This document shows positions 21,504 to 31,690 of a stretch of DNA of 34,200 nt, piece after piece. Source of the stretch: Ophiostoma sp. CBS 140.51 (taxonomy: Eukaryota; Ascomycota; Sordariomycetes; Ophiostomatales; Ophiostomataceae). The stretch is from the NCBI GenBank assembly GCA_029298735.1, contig JANSLP010000336.1, positions 1 through 34,200 on the forward strand, given 5' to 3'. Each line of letters starts with the position of its first letter. Within the stretch, counting starts at the first letter, position 1. A program made the position numbers and the translations under genes. Under the pieces are notes generated by a model. It saw only the letters and a program-made list of their open reading frames with translations, was not told where the DNA came from and did not search any database.

Positions 21504-22235
21504 GCACTTCACGCCTGTTTCTTTATGTTTTATTTTGAAGGACGTTTTTGTCCGTCACGTTTTCTTGGATATCATCTCCCTGTCATACCATATGCACGCA
21601 CGTGGGCGTCTTTTGTCTGTATCTCATTGTCATATCTGATGTGCTTTTTTCCTGCTGTCCTTACTTTCAGCTCTTTTCTTATTATTCTTATTATTTCTTC
21701 ATATCCCATATGTAATGCCAGGACCCAAGCAGAGACGGAATGGTTACTGTTGTCTTTTTTTTATGTTGAGGCAGAAATGAAATGATTTTAAACATGCAAA
21801 TTATGCGGTTTCTTCCTTGGTCGTATGAGATTGTTGTTCGTTGGCAGATGATAATGTACGTTGAATATTTCTTGACGTTTGTTTACCATGTTATCGCTAT
21901 TTTGAACTATAGCTCTTTAGAGGTCCGATTAGTACCATTCGGTTGTAGACAATGACAATACGAAATACGCATTCAACTTCAGTCGGATGGTCGACAATTC
22001 CCATGTTCTGTACTCATATGAGATTCAAAAATATTTTTGTGCATCAACTGTGCCCCTGTATCGACATGTATCTCGACTCGGTCCAAGATTGCCGTCCATG
22101 TAAATTCATCCATGTAAAATACCATCTCGATAATCGAATATAGACAAACACAAACATGGAAGATCGAAATCGCCTAAGCGAGACGCACGAAAAAGACCAA
22201 GGCCCCAGGGTATGACTAGGACGGGAGCGGTCCTT
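21504..22235 (+). other. MAPKKK 3' UTR and flanking sequence
   Basis: T-rich sequence with TTATTCTTATTATT-like runs near 21680, as expected for a fungal polyadenylation region. No ORF here has a domain. Confidence 0.5.
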
Positions 22236-22620
22236 TCAAACTATCGACGCCTCTTTTTCACCGTCTACTGGCATTGAATGCGCACGGCCTGGGCCGGGAT
22301 ATCGATCGCGTCGCTTCAGCGGACCGTAACAACAGATGGTGTGCATGCACCAAGCACCGGGACGGCTCAAAAGGGGAAATAGTCGACCTGGCGCATGGGT
22401 CCGGTGCCTTGTCCGTGGATAAAACAGAGGATGAAGAACAAAAAAAAAAAAGACATGTGTGGATGCACGGCAGCCAGCCACACACACTGCCCGGAAACGG
22501 CGACCTCGATAGCCTTGCGCCTCTTGCGTAGTGGTGTTGTCGAGGATAGAGGGGGTGGCCTTGCTGTCCGTTGGAGGGGCAAAGAGGGTAAACCTTGTTT
22601 GTTCTCTCTCGGTTCCTTCC

Positions 22621-22660
22621 TTGTTCATTGTTTCCCTGGTCTCCTTCTTGTTCATTGTTT
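22621..22660 (+). repeat. 13-bp direct repeat TTGTTCATTGTTT
   Basis: Exact copies at 22621-22633 and 22648-22660, each preceded by a CCTTC-type pyrimidine stretch. This is likely a short tandem duplication of a 27-bp unit that has partly diverged. Confidence 0.6.
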
Positions 22661-25127
22661 TGTCGACGACCATCGCCCTATCCTTTCTACTTTCAGGTAG
22701 CCTTGACGACGGTTGTGCGCCACGGGCGTCCGGTCCTACGGGTATCCGGGCAGCCTTGTAGGATCCCAACAGAGCGCAGGAGAGACACTGTTCTGATGAG
22801 AGCCTATCTGTACCTGCGTACGACGTGCAGCTAGTTACACGATTCAGGGGCAGAGTTCACATCGTATGGGAAAGCCAGAGGATGGGATAGGCACAGGCAC
22901 ACAGTTGCTGGGGGCCTCCATGCTGCAGCAGACAAGCATTCAAACACAGCCCGTGAGATCGACAGCAACACAGGATGGAGAGACATACTGCGACCGACAG
23001 ACGGCCTGCATCGTCGTACAGAACCTAAAATAAACCTCGTTTTCTGAATTTTTTGAAGTTTGTACCCCTGCTTCATGACGTCGTCCTCGTATACAGCTCG
23101 ACACAGCCGCCTGCATCACAGACATGCTCGTCGTACAGGCCCGCCCCATGCCCCGTGCCTCCCCGTGCTTGTCTCTACCAGGGAACAGGAGTCAGCGAGA
23201 GACAGGTACGCGATGGTCAGTCAGCGACGGGGTAGCACAAAAATTATGATAATGGGGGGGAGCCATCTGTCTTTCTATGTCTATGCCTTTGGTGTCTTCC
23301 CAGAAATCAGACCCGTGGACTAAAGAGGACCCCGAGACAATGCAGTGTATTCCCCGGGCTACCGTTGATAGTTCACGAGTCTCAAGAGTCAGTCACACCA
23401 GCTCCCCGAGACAGCCCCTCCAAAGGAGGCTCAGACTCATCAGCTCCTCCTCTTCCCTCTTCTTGCTCCGAGACTTGGTGATCAAAGACATGAGCAGGAC
23501 GGAAAACATTTGCCTCGGCGGTTCCCGTCGACAGGAGATGAGTCCAGCAAGGAGAATCCACGAGGGAGAAGAAGATGATGAGCAAAGATGAATTAGGGAG
23601 AAGGGCAGAAGAAACAACATAAAAATTGTGCTTCATTTCCTACGGATACTTCCGCCCGTCCCTACGACGATGTTAGACATGGTGATGTTGGAATCCAGGA
23701 ACACCAATGTCAACAGCTTGTACCTCTGATGTATCTCATGTATCTCAAGTTAGTGTTCTCGACAACGTACGATATGCATCTCTAGCGGACCTAGGGATAC
23801 AAGGAGGTATGTTGATAAACTGTGAAAGAGGGCGTGAAGATATGCCAAACTATCATCATGTGAGGATGCCAGGTTAGATGGCCCAAGGAGATGCAAGACA
23901 AAAAGTCACCAGGGTGAATGCAAAATTGGGGGAGTGACATGAAGTTGAAAACGGTGAGCACGATGCAGGTACAGATGTAGGCACAAGATTTGATACTTCG
24001 AAACGGTGATGAAATCTGGCAAGATGATTCGAGAGCAGGCGTCTTCCGGCATCGTGGCGTGCGTCCACGCACCGAAGACCATGTGCATCTGTTCCAGGGG
24101 CAGCAAGACACGCGAAGAGAGGCGAGGAGCACGTTGCCGAGCTTCATTTTGTGCTCTTCTCATCCCGTCATGGACCACCGTCCCTTAAAGATAGCCCCTT
24201 GAAATCTTATCACGTCCTTCAGCAGATCCCTTTGGCGAGGCTGTTGCCCGTTTGGTCCATGTCAGACTTTCGGGGTCCAATATATGTCTTCCTCTGCTTT
24301 CTTTTTTCATCTCTTTTTTTCCGTTTTGCTTCGAGTGTGGTGATTCTTCTTCTTCATGAACAAGCCACAACCACCCAGACCGCTGGGAGGAATGCCAAAC
24401 CCATATACCTTGTTGAAGAGACATGAGTGAGGGGGAAAGGGCCAAAGTAAGACCCCCGAACCCCAAGATGAAGTCTTTTCTGGAAGCATCGCCGGGTCAC
24501 CCTCTCGGTCGAGTGCTTCTATTTCCTGCGTACGGACACCAAGAGAGCAAGCCAGACGAGGGCCGGCCAAACCCATTCCGCGTATACAGAGCTTTCAGAG
24601 ACAACGAGACAACGACGCATCGTCAGGGTTTTTGTCTCATGGGGACCACCCTTTCCCCGGGACAGACTCCGTCTGGCAAAAAATGGTCGCCGACGTGCTT
24701 TATGCGAGATGCGAGGCACGGGTCTTTTTGTGGCGTCTAGAGGCGTCATCAAGACTGTGCAGCTCGTCAGGGTCAAGGTTGTCAGGGTCGTCAAGTGTCA
24801 CAAAGAGTCGTCAGGGGTCGCTCATGCCTTCAGTCTTCAAGATAAACACCCTCTTTTTAGTACGAGTATGCCCCTTTTCTTTGCTTCTTCTCTCTTGCCC
24901 CTTGACTTTACCTCCGTTCCTGCATATGGCTTGCAGCACGGATGGTGAGATGGAGGCTTTAAAGTTCGGTGTACAGATTACACGATGCAAGCCCGTTTGT
25001 CTCTTCTGATGAGGACTTGGTCTTGCGCGGCCCTGCATGGCGCCGCCAGCCGTTTATTTTTGTCACTTTGCATACGCCTTTTACTGACACGACGGACATG
25101 CCCGTAGATGGCTGCACTATTTGCATC

Positions 25128-25153
25128 ATGAAGCTATTTTATGAAGCTATTTT
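25128..25153 (+). repeat. Perfect 13-bp tandem duplication
   Basis: ATGAAGCTATTTT occurs twice head to tail without a spacer. It may be a recent slippage product or the target-site-like footprint of an excised element. Confidence 0.65.
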
Positions 25154-26995
25154 CATTTACATTTTACTTCCCATCGTAGTGTTTACTTTCAGCACACATC
25201 GTGTAATAGTCGTCGAGTCAAGCTTAACACAAGCATACGACTACTCTTAGAAGTGTCTCACATCTGCCCTTGCGTACTAGTGTTATTCTTCGTCGTCTTC
25301 TTTTCCTTCTTCTTCTCCACGTCGCCCTTGCGGCAATTGGGTTTCTGGGCGATCAAGGCAACGCTTTTTAGAACAAAGGAGCATTCCTGTCAAGTGTTCT
25401 CCAGGACTACATGTCATGGGTAGAAAAAAATACCAAAAGGACGGAATGACAGCCCAGAACCAGACCCTGGGGGAAGAAGCAACAACATATAACAAGGGAG
25501 AAGAGAACCTACAATAAGCTGGAGAAGACTCCTAAAGGAGAACAGAAAGACATTGGAAATCAATATAAAGTGTCCAAATGTCTATGGTTTCTTTTTGCCT
25601 CGTTTCTTTGCACTAAAAAGGCATCAAGGCGCAAAAAAGGCGTTGAGGAATTAGGAACTAACATGAAAGAAAAAGAAAATATAGAAGGACAAGAGTGACA
25701 AACCGACTTTGCCGTAGGGCCTGAGTGGGCCTACGAAAACATGCAGAGAGAGACTTTCGATACTTTTGAGACCTTAAAATCAATAGACTGAAAATATTAC
25801 TGCAAAAGACAAACAAATACAGAACCAACAGACGTCAACAGGCTAGACACACACGCACACCACCACCACACACACTGTTTGTGCCTCCAAAAACTAACAC
25901 ACCATCACAAAATATTGCCAAAACGGTTGAAAAGATGAAAGAAAAAGGAAATAAAACAAGTCCTGCACCGAAAGGGAGAAGCAAAACTATCTTGAGTATA
26001 CGAGCAAGAAGGCGAGGTATGAAATTCGGGTAGTATGTACTTATGCGAACCACAGCAACCGAATGCGAGAACGACGGCTCGACGATGAGATGAGGCGTGC
26101 ACCCTCGCCACGCTCTCGCGTCGTCGACACGTCTTGGCCCTCGTATGTAACGTATGTAACGTGTTTGTCCCTTCGTTTCATGCGTGTGTGTTTTGTGTAT
26201 CATCACGAATATGGAAGCTCGATGCGTGTCAAAGGGAGGCAAGTGAGGGGATACATTACTGAGTACTACAAGAACAGGGCCTCAACAGACTGGGCATTCA
26301 GCCACAATGCCTCGTATTTCGGAGAAGATGACGAGGCACAATGAGAGCCAAGAAACAGCCACTGACGGCCAAATAGCCGCCGACACTCCGACCTATCTCG
26401 CTCTCATCGTCTTCTTCCACTTTGTGCCTTTGTGTACATCGTTTTCGTTCACCTAGCTGTCTGCATTTTCTTTGACGTTTTCCTCGACGGTGTGAGGCGA
26501 GTCCAACCTGAGGATGGTCCAATGGTAGTTCCTGGAATCCAGGCCATCCAGACCATCCAGGGCTATCCATATCGTCCAGGAGTAAAAGGTACAATGTCCA
26601 TATCGGGATATGCCTCCTCCCCTTCCTTCCCCCTTCCCCTCTCCAACGGCTGTTGGTTTTCTTAGTCTGACACGCAAGGCAAGGTCTGGACCATTGAAGA
26701 TGGGTAGGGGGGCTGTCTCGGTTGGGTTACTATCCCAAAATGATAATGAAAGCTCAGGATGTGGCATGACCCTGACTGTACATGGCATGCCGATGTGTCG
26801 AACCGAGATACATCTTCGCACCCTCTTATCTCTTGGGGAAGGGGGCTGAACATCCTTCAAACTCTAACTTTAATCAGGCATCATGTTGTGTTGTTTGTGT
26901 TGTTGAATATCCCTGCGCTTGTTGTTGTTGCGTCCTTTTTTATTGATTCTGGCCCATCACGTTGTTAACCTAGGCCTGATATAGACGACATCCGA

Positions 26996-27018
26996 GATAC
27001 CAAGATACCAAGATACAA
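26996..27018 (+). repeat. Short tandem repeat GATACCAA
   Basis: Two exact 8-bp units followed by the variant GATACAA. Confidence 0.6.
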
Positions 27019-27681
27019 CTTGAGGGGTCGGCCATGAGGATGAAGTCAGAAGAGATGGAGGTACGGAGAATGGAGACTTGGTATCCGGAACACATCCACA
27101 CTCACTACTACAAAAGATCTGAGGGATCGGGGGAAAAATGCCACAGATTAGTTGTTCGGAGCTCAATAGTGGGTGTGGTAATAAATCGATGGGAGAGGGG
27201 ATGAGCAGAGCCAAGAAAGGAGCTGCTCGGAGCTTCGCAAATGGGTTATGTAAATTTGGAGTTTCTAAAAAGGTTCAAATCCAACTGCATGATGAAACAG
27301 CAGCTTTCCAGGTTCTCCTCTGCATGCAGGGCGGACAACTGAGGGAAAGGAAGACGGAACAACACGACAGCAGACATGTGGTTTGGTCTTAGACTCTCAG
27401 GGTCTTTGACATGCATAGCGTCCCCAAAAAGAGTCTGGGGTTGTTGTTTGAGGCTGGCTGGACCTGGGGCTGGAACTGCCCAAACAGTGTCTTGCACGTC
27501 TCACAAAGAGTCGCGCGGATGTCAAGCGGAACGCCGTGGAAAGAACGAAAGAAACGAAAAAGAAACAAGGGGAGGGCGCGGAATCAATATTTGAGATCAA
27601 TGGGGTCATCTTTCTTTCCTTTTTTCTGCATCCCTTCCCGTCGACAAGAAGAAGGGTCTGCCAGAACAGAAGAACCACAAG

Positions 27682-27708
27682 AGACACAAAAGACACAAGA
27701 GACACAAC
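27682..27708 (+). repeat. Three copies of AGACACAA at 9-bp period
   Basis: Units begin at 27682, 27691 and 27700, exactly 9 bp apart. This is a purine-rich micro-repeat between CT-rich tracts. Confidence 0.6.
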
Positions 27709-27799
27709 AAGGCCTGTGATTGTGGAGTTCGCAGCGGCTGTTGGGAGGCGTTTGGGCTTGGTGAGACACATTTGCACATCAAAACGGAAAGCTCCGACT

Positions 27800-28160
27800 G
27801 GGCAGCCTTGTGGTTCTCTATTCTTCTCTGTTCTCTCCGCTGCTCCCTTGTCTCGCTTTTGTCATCGTTTTTTCTCATTCTGTCGACATGTTTCTCGTCC
27901 CTTGTCTCTATTGTTTTCTTTTTCATCACTCACTCCAATGACATCCATTGGATCCAAATCCGGTAGCTCCCTCGTAGAGACGTAAATGGTCATGGAAATA
28001 CAGAAGAAGAAAAAAGCAAGCAGCGAGACTGACGTCGAGTGGCAGAAATGTAACCCTAATATCACTTTCCTTTTTTATTTTTTTACCATCTGTCACTGTC
28101 TCTTACGCTCTCTGTCTTTAGTACTACACTGTTACTCTTCACTACTCTTTAACCCTCCCT
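27800..28160 (+). promoter_or_regulatory. Pyrimidine-rich tracts, possible core promoter
   Basis: Two strongly CT-rich stretches (about 27810-27930 and 28062-28160) resemble the CT-rich sequence that precedes transcription start sites in filamentous fungi. The downstream ORF at 27986-28594 has no domain, so any transcript may be non-coding or a long leader. Confidence 0.3.
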
Positions 28161-28835
28161 TGCGACCCGAGTATCCGGGACCGTGGCAGGGGCACTTTTC
28201 TCAAATAGTTTCGTTCTCGACTGCCATTGATCCTCGCATGTTCGCCAATGGCTGGCCACAGACAGACAACCATCAACCAACAGACAATCCAATCCAGGGC
28301 AACCTGTTTCCGGCGTACGAATGTAAAAGAGAGGTTACCCTCGTGCGGAATTCGAGTTACAGTAACCGAAAAGGGTTGGCGGAAAGCGGGCAAGGCGGGC
28401 TTTTCAAAACGGCGACCGACGGTAGACAAGGACAAAAGAACAAAGAAAACATTTCGGAAACAAAGGACACCCACCACCACACACTGCACATTCATTCACC
28501 ACAATTTCAGGGCGAAATGGGCAGGGTCAAGCGAGAATTGATGATCTTCTCTAGAATAGGTGACAACAACACAGGAGCACGCACAGAAATTTAACGAGAA
28601 CGAACAGGGGTGGCAAGGAAGGTGACGATCACTTCATACAAGGCTGCACGCTTTCTTGTCAGGGGTAAAGTCAAGAGAGTGTGGGCTTTTATGTTATCTG
28701 TTGAAAACAATTGTAGGTTTTCAGTGCGCAAAGTTTAAAATAAATTATAAAATGATGTAAAAAAGGCAACATTGAAAATACAAAAGACTAAACAAATGAG
28801 CAGAACTAAAGGCCACTGGCTGCAAATAACTTTTG

Positions 28836-28892
28836 GATGTGGTACGTCACACAATTATGAAATCGTGTTTTACCTCGATGTGGTACATCGAG
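28836..28892. repeat. Compact hairpin with overlapping direct repeat
   Basis: CTCGATGT and ACATCGAG (28874-28892) form a perfect 8-bp stem around a GGT triloop. The 10-mer GATGTGGTAC inside it also occurs at 28836-28845, 41 bp upstream. Confidence 0.55.
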
Positions 28893-30236
28893 CACTGGTC
28901 CATAGACAAGAAGTAACTTTGCAAGAAAGGACCGGAAGGACTTGACGGAAACGGACAAGGCTGCTCCTAAACAAAACATGGATATTGTTTTTGTACACCG
29001 TGATGTCGAGGATACTTGTCTACTTGTCGAGGACGCGCTTCTGATTCCTCTCGAGGACGACATGCTTTCCTTTAGTGCGTTTACGATGATGATTTCGTTT
29101 GACGGTCAACTTTTCATCTATTTTCTATGTGCAATGGTATTTCTTCTCGCCTATTTTCCCGAGGCATTTATTGGAACTACTCTGGTTTTATTTACTGCCC
29201 CTCAATTTTCTTTGATCTCTATTCCTCTTGGTCCCTGTTGTTCGACTTTCTTGTCGATCTTCTACGTTCTTGGACACCACTCCATATTCCTTCAGCCTTG
29301 TCCTAATTCGAACCAACAGACGGGACGCCTTTAGACGGAACGACGGCAACATATGGACGACAAATAAAGGACCAGCGTCTCCCGTGAGGCCGTTTAGGCC
29401 ATTTGATATTTTAGAATCCTTTCAAAAATTATCCTCACCATCCTTGTCAATGCTTCGGAGATGTCTCCTGATCTTTTCCCGTTGCATACGCCCGGAGCTG
29501 AGAACGACGTAAGGGTCGTTCTTCTGTTGATCTTGGAAGTGCTTTCGAAGTCTTGTCATCCGGGATTCATGAAAATCTTGCTTGTCATATTGTCATCTTT
29601 CGATCGCTGTTGACGCGTTCATCCTTTGTTCTGCAAAGTCCTTTTCGGCGTCGGATGTCTGGTGTTTCTTTTATCGTCATATCGTCCCTTCTAACCGGAA
29701 AACCCGAAACTCCCGTGATCCCTTTTAGCATCTTCCCGAACGGCATAATACCCAAAGCTTCAAAGATCATCATTAATGAGCGTACCGGACACGGACACGG
29801 ACAAACCTCCAGTACTCTTGCACTGCAGTGTTCCCGACGCCCGAGTGTGTGATTTGCCCGTGTATCGTACAAACGTAGTACACGCCTCCCCCATCAGTGG
29901 CGTAGCGGTAGGGCATAGTGTCAACTCAAAGAACAGCCACGATGCAGCCAACCGAGAGAGTTATTGTAGATTGAGGTCTGGTTTTTTGTATCCTTGTTTT
30001 TTTTATTTTTATTTCTTTGACCACATCGCCGTAAACCAATCGCATCTTTGCAAATGCTGGGCTCACATCAACGGACGCCCGTGATGTGTATTATGTATTC
30101 TGTCAATTCTGCATCTCTTTTAGGAATCGAGTCCTCCTCTGCATGAGCTGAAACGAGGCAAGGTCCGACGAATAACCAACAGCATCGGGTCTCGAATCAT
30201 TAAGCCTCCCTGTCACCGACCTCTTTCTCCCGTTCT

Positions 30237-30273
30237 TTTCGTCTTATTTCGTCCCGTTTCGTCTCTTTACGTC
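30237..30273 (+). repeat. Helically phased TTTCGTC repeat
   Basis: TTTCGTC occurs at 30237, 30247 and 30257, and TTACGTC at 30267, each exactly 10 bp from the next. The fourth unit resembles a CRE half-site. All copies face the same side of the DNA helix. Confidence 0.6.
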
Positions 30274-31409
30274 GTATGCTCCTTTCTCTTTTGGCAATGG
30301 CGTAGGCCTCCCACGGCACTTGGCCCGATGCAACAGCAAGATGGGCCGACGATGGAGACAATAGGATGAATCGGGGCCCCGTTCGAGTTACAACGGTGAC
30401 AACGGCCGGGAGGCGGCTATCATGAGATGTCATGCAGCTAGCAAGAGTGCAGTTGCGTATGGGGTAGAGCGTGTTGTTTTTATGTTTTTTTATTCTTCCT
30501 CTACAATCACTAGACATTTTATATTTTACCTCTCCTTCCTTTTTTTCTGGCAGATTGGTAGGAAAAAGCGGTGCAAATGCTCCTGACATTTCGGCGTACA
30601 CATTCCATCAGCAACACATGTGAATGCATGTATCCTCCATGTATGACAACACACATGGATTGCCCCGTCCGTTACAGCTCAGCTTGTGCAGTATGTCTTG
30701 TCCTGATCTGGACTGCACTATTGACAAAAAGCGTTCAGCAGTGGCCATGTAGACCCTGTTCTCTCCTCAGCCTCACAGAAAAAGAAAGAAAGGAGGCTGT
30801 ACCATAGGGCGTAGTGGCACTCGTTTTTCCTCTTATTTTTCTTTTCACCGTTTCGTGATCAGCGGCATACGAGTATCGTACTCACTTGGCCTCGCAACGG
30901 CATTCTTCCAAAATATTTTCCATTCCTTCTGCTTGACGAGCAATTTTCACAATTTGTCTACTGTGCATGGTATCTGATTTACATCCTATCCTTTACGCGT
31001 CTGCTCGCGTCTTTCGCCTTCGCTCTTTCGTCCTTTCTTCTTTTTCGTCCTTCGGCGCCGTGCCCGATAAGACTACCTATCTACTCGCTCATCTTTGTAA
31101 ACCGTGCACCATACTCATAAAAGGGTAGTCTCATTCGACCGTCTCGGCTTTACAAGCACGCTTCTGCACCTTTATTCCGATGCTGGGTCTCTCTGGGCCT
31201 CTTCAGTGTCTGAGTGTGTCTCCGTTTCTGTTTTCACTCACTGTCTCGCCTCGGGCGTCCATCTCATTTTATCCTTAGCCTCACGCCTGGCTGGGTCGCC
31301 TTGTGGCCCTGTAGCTCGTCGTTCGCGTAGTGCACGTTGTACTTCGTAGCGGCCTCTCTACTTCGTGGGTCAAGGCCATGTTTCTCGTGGGAAACTGGTG
31401 GTCCAGCGG

Positions 31410-31690
31410 TCGCTCAGCCTGTGGAGAGGAAGGCAAGTCTGATAGGGCAGAAAAACGAGGCGGGGATGGGGAGTGAACAGACGAAAAAAGAGTGGGGAAA
31501 AAGAGCGGGAAGAAAAGGCGATTCAGTGGATTCTCAAAGAAAAGGTAAAGGATCAGGCGGATAGCGGGTGTCATTGGGGCACCGTGACGAGGACGAGGCC
31601 GTGCAGGAGGGAAAAGAGGAAAAACAGAGGCAAAAAGAGGGCAAAGAGAAAAAACAAAAGGCAAAGATAAGAGAACAAGAAAAGAAAACC
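31410..31690 (+). other. Purine-rich tract
   Basis: The plus strand is mostly A and G over about 280 bp, directly after pyrimidine-rich sequence at 30.8-31.1 kb. Frames through it read as Lys/Glu/Arg low-complexity and are unlikely to be genes. Confidence 0.5.

Noticed and set aside
24798..27513. 13-mer TCACAAAGAGTCG shared by 24798 and 27501
   Set aside because: Several 13-base matches are expected by chance in a window of this size, and the flanks differ.
27986..28594. 202-codon plus-strand ORF
   Set aside because: Begins with Lys-rich and Phe/Leu-rich low complexity from CT tracts, has no domain and no neighbouring exons; may be chance.
28942..29334. 130-codon plus-strand ORF with hydrophobic stretches
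   Set aside because: Some membrane-like character but no family resemblance and no promoter or splice context that supports it.
29890..29945. TGGCGTAGCGGTAGG, a tRNA A-box-like motif
   Set aside because: The D-stem is imperfect, no anticodon stem forms and there is no B-box downstream.
31395..31430. TGGTCCAGCGGTC, similar to the A-box of Ser/Leu tRNAs
   Set aside because: The following 80 bases are purine-rich and contain no T-arm.
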